Of a stretch of 64,000 bases of DNA, positions 1 to 12,618 are shown one piece after another. Source of the DNA: Tetradesmus obliquus (Eukaryota > Chlorophyta > Chlorophyceae > Sphaeropleales > Scenedesmaceae). Each line of letters starts with the position of its first letter. Positions within the stretch are counted from its first letter, which is position 1. The DNA is taken from contig CP126199.1 of assembly GCA_030272155.1 (NCBI GenBank), positions 5,754,501 through 5,818,500 of the forward strand. The letters are read 5' to 3'. The notes under the pieces are model-generated. The model was not told the origin of the DNA and did not search any database. It saw only the letters and a list, made by a program, of their open reading frames with translations. Both the position numbers and the translations under genes were made by a program.

Positions 1-107
1 TCACAATCACTCTGACGGTTCGCTTTGCACTGCTGCTGCTGCTGCTGCTGTATGCATCGTCACTTCCCGCCCACGCCATGGCCTCCCATCACTGTTGTGG
101 CTCCCAG

Positions 108-2112
108 TGGGCATCCCAGTGGGCGGCAACGACACCTTTGCCTTCAGCGGCCCTGGGCTGGTCAGCGTCAGCGTGTTGGACAACGACGCCAGCCCTGACG
201 GCAGCCCCGTCAGCATCGCACCAGGTGGGGGCATGTGCCGTCAAGTGCCACATACATCTGCTTCTACGCGTGCTGTGTGTATGGGCAAGAAACAATCGGG
301 ACGCTTGTCGCTTGGCACTGGCTGTGCACGCTGTGACCAAGGCGTGCACTTGCAGCGGCAGCTGTGCACATCAGCACACACATGCTTGCTGACAAGCCCA
401 CAGGCACTGCTCCTGCCGTGAGGGAGTGATGCCTCGCACGCTGCGTGCAGTGTGGCAGCACTGCAGTTGCTGTGCAGCATGTGCCGGCTGCTGATGCACA
501 GGCCTGCCCTGCAGCCTGTGCTGTGACGGATAATAGTTTGCTGCTGAAGTTTGCTGCTCAGCAGCCAGGTGCAGTGCGCCCTCTGCTACTTGCCATTTGT
601 ATGCCTTGTGATCGCATTGCGGGACCCTCACACCTTGTAACTGTTGCTGCTACTGCATTACTGCGGCATATTTCACGACTGCTGCTGCTGTTGCTGCTGG
701 CTGCAGGCTCTGTGGAGTCGCTCACGCCCGGCGTCACTGTTGCATCTGTTGACGAGGCGCAAGGAATCATCAGCATCAACATCCCTGCCGGCGCCCCGAG
801 TGTGCTGCTGCGCTACGTGCCGGCTGCCAGCGGCAACAGGCTGGGGGCTGCCGCGTATGTGGTGGGCACATGTGAGTGATACCACTGCCTGCAGCACCTC
901 GTGCAGGCGGCAGGCTGTGTGGTAGGAACGGGCTTGACCTGCGGTCCTGTGTAGGTGATGTGCACAGCCAGTGCCCTTGGCAGGGTGTACAAGGGCAAGA
1001 TGGGGAGGGGGAAGGCGCTGCGTGCCTGAGCTGGCCGTGATCACAGCTGCGGCCTCGTCTTAAGCACACCCAGCCTGCTCCTGCTGACTGCCGCATGCAT
1101 CCGGCGCCTGTGCCTGTTTCGTGTGCTGCCATGCCACCGCCAGCGGCCGTGCTCTACCCTGCTGGCACATGCCGCCCTGTGACCGCGTGCGTCCCTACCG
1201 GATGGCCCAGGGCCGCCATCCAGTGCGGCAGCACCCAAGGCCTCAAGTGCAACCATCAGAAAACGGGTGTCTGCTCAGCCCTGTTGTTTGCCCAGTAAGT
1301 GAAACTCTCAGCACTGCATGCAATGCAGGTTGTGGCTGCAGCACTCACCGGCCCCTGTCACACACTGCATTTAACTGCCAGCTGTGGGCGCTGCTGTGGG
1401 CAGTTTCACAGTTTGTTGGTCTGTTGCGTGGACCTGCTGCTGCCCACAGCAGCTGTTATATGCAGCGTAGTATTGTCAGTGGGGCAGCAGCAGCTGAATA
1501 AGGCCTGGGGTGGGCATAGTTTGCATCTGTGGGCACGTGACATGGCATAGCGGCGCACGAGCAACTCAGCAGCACTTGTTGCGAGTTATGTCCTTGCTTT
1601 CGACTGCTGCCGGCACCTCCACCTGCCTTGCACTCCAGACCGCACTATGCCTGCTGCTGCCTGCTGCTGCTGGTGGCCCAGGGACTCCTACTGCATGGGC
1701 AACTTCAAGACAAACTGTGCTGACCCAGACAACGCAGGCTGCAACAGGTGCGTGAGCCCAAGCCTACGCCTGCTGAGCACTGCTTGGAGGTGACACATGC
1801 TGGTTTGATGTATGAGAGGCGACACAGGGGAGGCAGAGGCTGTAGCACACAAGCATGATATGCCAGGCTCGAGGCAACAGCAGGCAGCTGCCCTGCACGG
1901 CAGGCACAGCATGCAGCCGCATCTTGGTGCTGCACTGGCCTTTGGAGGCTGCAAGGGGCCTGACGCTGCCTGCTGTAACTTTGCATGACACACAGCAACT
2001 AGCGCCAAGCGGCTTTGCGCATGCACAGTGCGGGCAAGCGAAACAGCAGAGATGATTCACACGCTAGGTAGTAGGATGGGTGGCAGCAGGCAGTGGTAGT
2101 GTGTGTCCGACT

Positions 2113-2145
<33 letters not shown>

Positions 2146-5100
2146 AGGTGTGCCATCTACAAGGTCATGCAGGCGTGCGAGGCGTCATACAAGACAGCAA
2201 ACCCGCCACCCTTCCCCGCACCCGACCAGAACCCCACCGGAGCCTGCCGCTGCTACAGCAGCTCAGGTACTGCCACGGCGCGGATGTGATGCCATGTGTA
2301 GCACACCATGCCCTGCCACGCCACCACATGGCCTTTGGCTGCCTGCTGCATTGACGGGGTGATACGACCACCTCTGTGCCACACATTGTGCATGCCGTCA
2401 ACATGCCAAGGAGGGACTGCTGTGCAACTTACCGCCCAACTCAACGTATGTTGCACGTATTGGGCGTGAGACTTGCTCCGGCAATGCTCTGTATGTGCCA
2501 GTCATGTAGCAGCCAGATGCAGACATTTCCGGCGCCACAAACCACACACCCTGACACATGTTGTGTGCTTGCCGTCCTGCGGCACAAGGCTGTGGCGCCG
2601 CTAGCTCCCGCCCCCCAGGGCATTGCTGCTGCGCATTGATGCACACATGCTGGGCTGCCTGCTGCATACTCCCTTGATGTTGCTGCTGCTGCTTCCAGGC
2701 AACTACGTGATTGTCAAGTCTCGCGCCGGGGACAGGAGTGCTAATGCGACCGACCCGGAGACGGGCAACAACCTGTGCATAATGCCCAAGCACTTCATCC
2801 TGATGCCCACGGAGGCCTGCACGGGCGTGGACGACCCAAACCCCAAGTGCACAGGTGCGACGGCTGGTGGCGGTGCCGCTGCTGCTGCTGGGGCTGCTGC
2901 AGTTGCTGCTGCTGCTAGCGCTGCGCGGTGTGACATGCATACGTTCAGCACATGGCTTTACATATATGACGCATGCATTGCCAGGGCGTGGCCGCGCATG
3001 TATGTGTAGCGCATGACGCACAGCCGCTGCACTGCTGTGCTGCCTGCAGGTCCTGCCGTCACCTACTGGGACGGCGCGGTGCGCCACGGCTACGGCACCA
3101 CCAAGCCAGGCGACCTGGGCCTGGGCCTCAGCGACTGGGTCGTGATGATCAACGCAGCGGGCGAGGCGGCGCGGCGTGCCAGCCGCTGCGGCATGCGCTG
3201 GCTGCAGGGGCAGCAGCACTTGAACGACTGGTGCCTTGATGCCTGACCGCTGCTGTGCAGCACTGCCACGCGCGGATATTCTTAGGGCAGCCTGGCAGTC
3301 TAGGGCACTTGTGTGGGGCAAAGGTGCCAGGTGCTGACCTGGGGGTCCACTTCTGCGTTCTCCTGCTTGCGCTGCTTCCAGCGTGGTTGCTGCCAGCCTG
3401 CTGCGCAGCACAACAATGACAGCACGTGCAGGCCATGTGCGGCATGGTGCAGCAGCTGAACCTCAGAGCTGACAGGAGTTGCAGCATGCCATGTGCATTG
3501 TTTTGGTTGTCCAGCTGTGAGGTGCCCAAGGTCACAACTCACCTCATGTGCTGCTGCTGCTGCTGCTGCCGTGCTTTGCGCACATACTGCTGGCGGAACT
3601 GCTGCTTCCCCTGCCGCCAGATGAGCGTGGGCAGCACCAGGTGAGCCGGCACAGCCAGGGCGCCAGCTAGCAGCTGCTGCTGACTGGCTGGCTTGCAAGC
3701 GCCATACGTTCAATGCTGACAGCGGCAAAATGTGACCAACGTAAGCAGCCAAATGTGTGTGTGTGCAAGCAGGCAGGGCTGCTCTGTCACTCGCTGCTGC
3801 AGCCTACAGTGACCAGCGGGCAGATAGGGCATGCACAGGCTGCGTGCCCTGGTGAGCGAGGCAGCCTTAGCAGCAGCATGCTTTCAGCGGCTGCCCTCAG
3901 GCAAGATGATGCTGGGCGACTGCATCGGGGCAAGCAGCACTCAACAACAGCTGCTGCTGCTGCTGTCTCTTGCCTGCCGGCCTGTCATCTGCTGCAGATG
4001 CACATCCATGTGGCCCCCATGGCTCTTTCAAATGCCAGCAACATCTTCTGGGCTGCCAAGCAGGCCAAGCTGGAGGCAGACATGCGCAAGGACCCCACAG
4101 TGCTCACCCTGACGGTGGGCTCAGGCAAATACATGCACAACCACACAGTGGCGGCGTACTTTGTGAAGGACAGCAACATGCCGCCGACAAGCGTGGTGAG
4201 CGCCACGGCTCACGACCTGGGCCTGGCTGAGGCTGAGGCTGGCTGAGGCTGGGTTTGCAGGATTAAGCCTGCTGCATCAGCTCTGATGAGGTGCCGCTGC
4301 TGCTTCCTCCCTCAGTATGCCGTTGGGGGTGCTTGTGATGCTGCAGGCTGTGGCAGTGGTGGCGTTGCGCAAGCCCAACGCTGTGCTGCTGTGTTTTGCA
4401 GCTGTGGCAGAGGTGGCATGGCCCACATGCAGTGCTGTGCCGCTGTACTGTGCAGCTTCCGGGTGGCACTTGAGCTGCCGCTGCCGCTGCTGATGGTCCA
4501 TCAGGTGCCCCTCAGTCATGCACGCAGGTGCAGCATGGCATTGCACGGCTGCCCTCCAGGAACGGGTGTGCGCTGCTTGCCGTGCCGGTGGGCTGCTTGC
4601 TGAGCGAGCTTACGTTGGTGTATGTGTTGTGCAGGTCAAGACCGACGTGTACGGTACAGCTGCATCCATCCATACCAAGTACACATCCAGCATCAAAGTG
4701 GACCGCAACCAGCTGGCCTACAGAGTGGCGCTCATCCCCAAGAAGGGAGGCTACGTGGTGGCAGCGGTGAGCGGTTGACCCTGATTGCTGTGGCAGCATC
4801 GCATCACTGCTTCAGCCTGCAGCCATGCCCCAGCAGCATTACTGAGCATGCAACGTTGCAGAAGCAGCAGCCCAGCAGCAAGATTACACTACCAGCATTA
4901 CGGATGCACCGGCCACGTTTCGTGTGTGTACAGGGCTTGGTTGCTGCAGAAGGGGAGAACGGGGCATTGTCGATACAGCCGCACACAACACTGCATACAA
5001 CTGGTGCCACCTGCTGAAGTGAACAGCCACCACTGTTGGATCTGCAGCTGACATGACGTGCATGTGGCCTGCTGTGCTGCAGACGTACGGCTTTGCTGAC

Positions 5101-5178
5101 GAGGAAACCTTGGACATGGGCATCGTCAACACCCCCCGGGACGATTACTGCCAGGCCGCATGCGCACCGTTCAAGTAA
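108..5178 (+). CDS. Cysteine-rich, probably secreted protein of unknown family, copy A (5' part outside window)
   Basis: Not a family I recognise. Eleven exons can be placed: 108-224, 707-861, 1074-1294, 1682-1747, 2148-2266, 2699-2854, 3050-3160, 3621-3640, 3998-4195, 4635-4766 and 5083-5178, ending at TAA. Phases agree at every junction, and every exon has a counterpart in copy B at 9607-15798. Exon 1 carries a cadherin/VCBS-like stretch (VSVSVLDNDASPDGSP). Exons 3 to 6 are cysteine-rich (YCMGNFKTNCADPDNAGC, CIMPKHFILMPTEAC). The C-terminus is DDYCQAACAPFK. The signal-peptide exon seen in copy B would lie upstream of base 1. Exon 8 is only 20 bp. The donor after exon 7 is GC (G|GCGAGG), whereas copy B has GT there. 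The end of exon 2 is ambiguous: a conserved GTGAGTG lies 9 bases downstream, but only the GTGGGC donor keeps phase with exon 3. Cell-surface or wall localisation is an inference. Confidence 0.72.
3621..3640 (+). other. 20-bp microexon of copy A
   Basis: The exon lies between CCGCCAG and GTGAGC. It enters in phase 1 and leaves in phase 0, adding DERGQHQ. Without it, exons 7 and 9 are out of phase. The same 20 bases are unchanged at 14343-14362 in copy B, while the flanking introns have diverged strongly. Confidence 0.75.
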
Positions 5179-7395
5179 GGCAGCTGTGCTGGGCTGGCCA
5201 GCTGGCGGCGTGGCTGCCAGTCAAGCCAGGGGTGAGGCTGGGCCAGCAGCCGCGCTGCTGACTCAGCAGGAGTCTGGGGGCGGGCGACCACCGCATAGAC
5301 ACTGCGGCAGGGCGGCGGTAGCTGTATGCGGAAAGGCATGTCAGCAGTGAAGCCTTTTGGGAAGAGCGCTGTCGTTTGCAGTGCGCACAACAAGCGAGGT
5401 GTGCTGTGTGCAGAGACAGCAGGCCAAGCATATAAATAATGCAGTGGATGTTTGGAACCAGGGAGGACCTTTGGCATTGCTGCTGGTGATGGCATTTGGG
5501 ATGCACAGGGGCAGCGCTGCGCACCATCAGGCATAAATTTGGTGTTCTCAGTCCTGCTGCAGATGTGTTGTTGCAGCACCACACCGATCAGGAAAGTGAC
5601 CAGGATGAAGATCAGGACATAACAAGGCAAGCATTACCTGTGCCCAGCTGTCCCGCCCGTATGCTGTTCGCTGGGCAGCACAGCGTGGCATGACACTGTG
5701 AGGGGCAGCAACACCTGGGGGGCGCTGGAGCACTTGCCGAAGCTGCAGCTGTGGCCAACGGGGCACGCACAAAGCACACAACCAGCCGAACAATGCATGC
5801 ATGGCGTGTTTGTGTTTGTGTGTCACAATGAGCAGGGTGCGCCCATCCCCTCCATACCAGCTCAGCAGCTGGGGCATCATCAGGCGTGATTCTTGGCTGG
5901 CGGTTGGTGGAGATTATGTTGTCGATGTTGGCGTTGAATACACAATCGTTGTGGCTGTAGGTGTGGCTAGATTTGCACACTATCATACTCCAACCTTGTC
6001 TGCAGAGTTTCTTGCCTCCAGAGTCACCTTCTAAAAGACATCATTTCACAACACACATTCTTCACTGTTTCACGGCTGCGGCAGCTGTGCAGAGATACGG
6101 CAAGGGACGCTGCTGCACAGGCTGTTTCAACTATGTTGAGCTATCGGCCAATCCTAACGGAGACTGTTTGGGTGACATGCCACCTGGGTTTCTCTTTGTG
6201 ACATGTCATTTGGCACACCACAGTTGTGCTCACTGGGTCGAGTTACTGCACCGTGCATGTATGATCACACATTGGTGGCAGCCCTTGATGTTTGGCTCGG
6301 CTGCCTTGCCCGCGCATGCAGTGATCCAACAAGATAGCAGCTGGCGAGCTTGGCTGTTGCGGCACACACGTTGTGCTGGTGTTGTCTGCTGTTGCCACAA
6401 GGAGTGGTGATCGTCCTTCCACTCTGAGCTGTCCACCCACGTGCATCATGTTGTCATGGCCTGCCTGTGACAGTTTGCAAGACCTCCGGTTCATGGCATG
6501 TCTTGCTGTCTTCAGCCATTGGCTGCTACCCACTTTTTGACTAGTCCACTCATGCACTGTTCTGGTGGTTACCACAGGCCTTACGATACGGGAGGTTGTT
6601 TTGGTGTTGCAGACGCAGCATCTTAAAATGGAGGACATTTGTGTTGCGTCAAACAGGCATGCGTCTAGAGTTGATTGCTGTCTTCTGCATGTTTTTGGTT
6701 GCTACCATCTTGCCATCACCCTGCTACCACCAAGGTGATGATGCGTGCAGCGCACAGTGCAGGGCACACGCCTAGCACTCTGCTGTGCGTTGTTCGGATA
6801 ACCTGTGCTCTCAACGCATGAATTGGTTGTGTGACAGGTTGGTCACATCAGCTGCCAGGTGCATCTGGCTCAATCAGGTGCACAACCCCGCGCTGCAAGA
6901 GCTGGTGTGCGTTCATGCAGTGCTGCGCCGTCCCAGGCGCCTGGCATGTGCATGCACCGGGTGGGCGGGAAGCCGACTGCCGCAATCCCTCGCTGTGGAC
7001 ACTCATGGGTGGGCCCACACACGATGAATAAACGCATGCATGCATCCTGCGCTGGCTGATGCTGCCGCAGCTGCTTGGAGTCTTGTTAGTTTTGCGGTTA
7101 CCTTTGAGGAAGGTCCCTGTGAATCACCGCGCAACCACAGCGCTACCACCGCCATGGCGGTGGGCTGCTGGGGTCTAAGGTAGCATGCACGAGGCTTGCA
7201 CACTGTACGGCATGCGATGCTTACTAATGCTCTATGGATGCGCAATGCCTGTGCTTGGCTCCACCCGCCCTGTGTGCACGCAGTTCTTTCCTGCATGTGG
7301 GCAGTTACGACAATTGCAAGTCAATCGTTTTCAGCACAATGCCAACACGGCAGTGCGGCTCTGAATGCTGGTACGATGTGACGCTGGGAAACACC

Positions 7396-7404
7396 TGCGC
7401 TGTA
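7396..7404 (+). terminator. Candidate TGTAA polyadenylation signal, copy A
   Basis: CTGTAACAA is conserved at the paralogous place downstream of copy B (near 17636). TGTAA is the usual chlorophycean poly(A) signal. At about 2.2 kb from the stop codon it implies a long 3' UTR, or it belongs to another transcript. Confidence 0.25.
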
Positions 7405-8963
7405 ACAAGCTGGACCCCTTGCAATGAGGCTATGACGTGCTGATCATGAACTGGCACCGTGTACTGATGGCGCGCCTTGCTCAGAACGGCCCCTAGGCAG
7501 GCAGTGACAGGAGGTGAGGTCGCTCCTCGGCTGGCGGCTGATCAGCTCATGAGCAGCGATGCTGCTGCCTGCTGTTGCTGGGGGTCTGTTGGCAGGGTCG
7601 ACCCCGTAGCTTAGGCCGGACCAGGTTGTTGCATATCGGCATGCGTGTATGACCTTGCACGGCACCGACTGAGTGCTTGCACCGGATCATCAACAGTGTT
7701 GCGGCCCGCAGCGTCACGGCACCACCGTGGTGCTCTTGAGACAAGAGCATTGAGTGCTGCAGCAGCGGCCTGGTCAGGCTACTGGATGCAGCCCAAGTCC
7801 GCCGCTGATGCATGTGCAGCACTGTCACATGTGGCATATGCATGTGTGTAAACCGCATTTGAGGTTCAGCCGCCTTGTATACATGTACAGCCTGCTGAGC
7901 AGGCACTCAGGCGGCCTGCCAGCTCAGCTGCCAGTGGCAGGCAGAGCCAATGTTCATCATGAACATCAGTGATCAGCTGTTGCAGCTTCGAGTCAGAGTC
8001 GTGCAGCCAGCGTCATAGTCAGCCACATCTGTAATGGAATACCTGAACCGGCTTTCCTGTCTGAGAATGCTGCTGCCGTACACTTGGCCCAAGTGTCTCC
8101 ACCGGGATTTGTCTGGTCACTCCCATACACTTGCACCGTAACATAATAATGACGTTACACTACTACACCATGCTGCTGCTGCACACACTCCACCTAACCG
8201 CAGCCAGCAGCCCTCCAGTCATGCCAAACAACTACTACTGCTACTCAGCCACACTTGTGAGTGTGTGTGGGGGTAAATGGGTGAGTGCATGCATACATGC
8301 ACCAACAGGCTGCGTGTCAGCTGAATTCCTAAGGCATAGCGCAGCCAGGCACGGCTGAGCCGTAGACCACCTGAACAGCTACACGCACGCCTGCAGGCCC
8401 ACATGCGCATCCCACCATGCGGGGAAGCGCCAACCAACCTTGCCACTGCAAGCAGAGGGAGGGAGGGAGGGCAAAGCAAACAGCTGAATGCAACACAGCC
8501 CAACCTACGGCGTGTTGCATGAAGCAAACAAACATTCAATCCAACGATCAGCCCAGCTAATCGCTGCACTGCACGCATGCAAATGCAGCAGACCAATAAC
8601 ACAGTTATATAACACCCCTTCACTGCACAGAGTGGCTATGCCACTGCCAGTAATAATCATGTATGTTCCCTCCACGACAAACCCATCAGGATGTCCTAAT
8701 AACACATCCTCCATGTGGAGATGATGCATCATTCATATTAACATGCACCGAAGAACAGCACACAGCTGACGGGCCTTGGCGTCAGGTCGCCGGCTCGATG
8801 GTTTATATCAGAAACCAACACGCTCATAGCGATGTACGAGTGACTGGCGCCGATCAGTTTGTTTGTTGTGGCGATCGATCGTTTGGGCCCAGTTCACATG
8901 ATTAGGCAGTCACTCGAGATGTCACTTCTTTTCTGCACTTCTCTGTGATTACTGAATTTGAAC

Positions 8964-8971
8964 TATATATA
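8964..8971 (+). promoter_or_regulatory. Candidate TATA box upstream of copy B
   Basis: TATATATA stands in an otherwise GC-rich intergenic region, about 640 bp before the chosen ATG of copy B. Whether transcription starts just downstream is an inference. Confidence 0.25.
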
Positions 8972-9606
8972 GCCCGTTCAATTACAGCCGTGCCGTGACA
9001 AGCTGTGTGGAACAAGTGATCTGTCAGTCTGTCACTGCTGTGGCTTTGTTCCGTGAACTAGGCAGCATTCCCCGAGATCAAATGTGAACAAAGTGCTGTC
9101 TGTGGCAGCTATATCGGCGAATTATATTTGGTTCTGATCAAGCGCATCGCCGTAGGTATGGTCCTACTTCTACTAGTGTTCCTTGTCGCTTGTCGTTCCG
9201 CAATAGCTGTGCGATTCATTCAATTATTTCCTGAAACATCTGTGAACGTAGAGGTACACTAGATCAGCTTCAGATGGCCTTGATTTGCACGCGGACTGGA
9301 TGAGCTGAAGTTCGCGAATTCTGACATGCGCAACAGCATGCTGCTGCTCTGCCTTGCTGCAAGCGACGCTCAAGAATGTGATGTTACATACTGCCTATAT
9401 TATGCTGCTGCTTTGCTCCATGAAGCGAGTACGACCTCTCAGCTGCGTGCATGCAGCACCACTGCTGCCTGGCAGCAACAGTTGGCCAAGACTTGGCCAT
9501 CAATACTGATGTTGACCTTCCAGCAGCTGCTGTGCCTGAGATACCTGATCAGGTTGACCCTATCCTTTGTGCAGGTCCACCTGCTTTCAACCGGTGCCTC
9601 TGCAAT

Positions 9607-12579
9607 ATGCCCGTCAAGATGCGCTCCAACCGCGTCACCCCTCGGGCCTGGCCATGCCTGGCAGGCATGCTGCTGCTGCTCTGCGCCGCAAGCGCAGCGG
9701 CGCAAGATGCTGCCCCCAGCCACAGAAGCAAGGACAGGTGCAGCAGCACTGCCCAGTGCAGCGTTGGCAGCACCTGCGCATGCACCTGCAGGAGCAGGCA
9801 TGGCTCTGCTGCTGCCAGCAGCAGTAGCGATGTGAGCATTGCCACGCACGGCGGAGGCAGCTGGCTGCAGCCTGGTGACGCCTGCTCCCTCAAGCGCACT
9901 TCCGGCCAGGCCTGGGCGCGCTGCCGCCCCGGCAGCTTCTGCGCCTGCTCCTGCGTTGCAAGTGAGGCTGCAGGATCTCTTGGATTCCCCTGAGATTGCA
10001 TGGTGTAGATCTCGGCCATTGCGTCATAAAAGCCATGTCAGCCTTGCTCCCAATGTATGTGTCGGAGAGTGCTGTTGCTGCCATACTTTGGTATGCAGGA
10101 ATCTGCTTTCAATGTATGTATTCGCAGGTGCTGTTGCTGCCATAGTTGGATCAGCCGGAGAGCTGTAGTGAGCACAGCTGTTCTACAGTCATACGCAATG
10201 TGACGGTCTGCTTTGCACTGCTGCCGCTGCTGCTGCTGTTGCTGCCTGCCCAAACCCTGGCTCCGCCATCACCCCTTAGGCATCCCAGTTGGTGCCAATG
10301 ACACCTTTGCCTTTGTCGACCCTGAGGGTGCACAGGGCCCTGGCACAGTCAGCGTCAGCGTGCTGGGCAATGACGCCAGCCCTGACGGCTCACCCGTCAG
10401 CATCGCACCAGGTGCGCACACACACGCGTGTGCCTCGCAGTGTGCCTCGCAGATCTGCTGCTACACAAGATACGTGCGTGCAAAGCGCAAATTGGATGTC
10501 TGCTTGTGGGCACTAGTACCGGCTGTGCGTCCAGTGCGCATGCAGCGACACTTGCGTAAAGACGCGCTCACATGCTCAAACAGCACCGGCGCTGCTGGTA
10601 GCGTGATCGAGCAGCGCCTGGCACGCCCAGATAATGCACTGCTGCTGCTGCTGTTGCTGCCGCCGCCACCGCTGCTGGCGTGGCTGCAGGCTCTGTGGAG
10701 TCGCTCAGCCCTGGTGTGACTGTCACATCTGTTGATGAGGCGGCAGGCATCATCAACGTTGACATCCCCAATGACACACCCAGCGTGCTGCTGCGCTACG
10801 TGGTGGCTAGCAGCGGCGGCGGGCTTGGGGCGCCGGCGTATGCGGTGGGCACACGTGAGTGGCAACGCCTGCAGCATGTTGTGGGGACAGCAGGCTGAGT
10901 ATGTCAGGGCACTGCTTCTGTGTTTCTTCTTAGGTCTATCTGTATGTGCACAGCCTTTGTCCTTGGCGGAAGGAAGGCAGCTGAAAGGAGCTGTTGCTGA
11001 GCTGTAGGGTGCCACGACATGCATTTGCTGAGCTGTACGGTGCCACGACATGCATTTGCTGAGCTGTACGGTGCCACGACATGCATTTGCTGAGCTGTAC
11101 GGTGCCACGACATGCATTTGCTGAGCTGTACGGTGCCACGACATGCATTCGCCCCACAGCGCATGTGCATGGCAGCTGGGGCTGGAGCAGCTGGGGCACA
11201 GCAGCAGCCTCGCGTCACACATATGATGCCTGCTTGCGCTGACTGCCGCACGCACCTGACGCCTGAGTCTGTTGTGTGTGCTGCCATGCCGGCAGCGTCC
11301 GTCAAGTACCCTGCTGGCGCATGCGTGGCTGGCGACAAATGCATCGGCAGACTGCCCATCAGCTGCAACAACCTCAAATGCGCTTACACACAGAAGTCTG
11401 CCTGCGCAGCCCTGGCATATCCCAAGTGAGTGGGGCAATGCAGCAGCACGTGCTGCGCAACAGAGTCACAGCACTAGCCTGTGAAGCCAGCGGTTTGTGC
11501 CGGAGCTGCTGAGCACTGCGCTGCCAGCCGCGCTTGGTGAGTGCTGCAGAACTGGGTGTGATTTTTATTCGTGAGCGGGTTAATGGCTCGCTGGGCTTGT
11601 GCCTGAGGCAGGTCCGTCCTGTACTGTTGTATGGTATTGTATTGTTTTGCTGCTGCGGCTAGCTCCACGGCCGTGGGGACGGCTGCGGGCTAGCTGTGAG
11701 CCGCAGCACGGGGAAGACTGCACCCTGAATGCAGGACAGTGCTCTGGCCCAACTCCTGCTGGGCCTGCCTCAGCAACACAAGTCCTTGGAGGCTGTAGGC
11801 ACGTGACATGGCATGGGGGGCCATGAGCAGCAGACAACAGCATGACCGTTGACACTCATGAGAACTTCCTGAGCAGGCACGGCATGGGCAGCAACCTGTT
11901 GAAGCCAGCAGCACGCACTGCCAAGCACGTGGGGCTGACCATGCCTGGCGTAGGGTCAGCAGTGCTGGTTGCTGATGTGCATCGCAGGTTCACCAAACCG
12001 CGTGGCTCACCATGCGCCTGTGTCAGGCGGCTGCTGCACATACGCTTGTAACACACTGCTCCTCCTGCCACATACCTTGAGCCACGCTGTGCCTGCTGCT
12101 GCCTGCTGCTGCTGCCCCAGGTCTGGCCAGTCCTACTGCATGGCCAGTTTCAGGAGCAACTGCGCTGACCCAGACAATGCAGGCTGCGACAGGTGCGAGA
12201 CGTGCCTGCTGCTGTGTGGTAGACCAGCACGTGAGAAATGCTCATCAGTGCTTCAACGTGTCAGGCTGCTGGCATGATGTACAACTCAAATGGTATGAGG
12301 TTTTATGAGGCAGCACAGGGAAGGACGGGAATTTGCAGCATACCAAGCATGCTATGTCAGGCACATGGCAACAGCAGGAGCCGCCTCCTGGTGCTGCACT
12401 TCCCTTCTGGAGAATCCCAGAGGCATGCGGCTGCCTGCTGTGATTTGTACTTGATGACGCATAGCGACTGGCGCCAACTGGTCATGCATGTGCACCGCAC
12501 AGATCAAGAAGGCAGCAGAGCCGATCCACATTCTAGGTAGTAAGACCGGTGGCAGCAGGGCGTGGGTGTGTGTCTGACG

Positions 12580-12618
<39 letters not shown>

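Larger units (their letters stand above)
5179..9606 (+). other. Intergenic between copies A and B; first 2.3 kb duplicated downstream of copy B
   Basis: From the stop of copy A to about 7450 the sequence is recognisably paralogous to about 15799-17720. Examples are the GTGCTCACTGGGT block near 6227/16528, the TAAACGCATGCATGCATCC-type block near 7030/17290 and CTGTAAC near 7399/17636. This part may be a long 3' UTR. From about 7450 to 9600 I find no convincing gene. A TATA-like run is noted separately. Confidence 0.55.

Noticed and set aside
5179-7450. Further coding exons downstream of copy A
   Set aside because: The region is paralogous to 15799-17720, but no reading frame survives in both, so the similarity is better explained as duplicated non-coding DNA.
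7500-9300. A gene between copies A and B
   Set aside because: Only short frames without exon-like structure or recognisable sequence; treated as intergenic.
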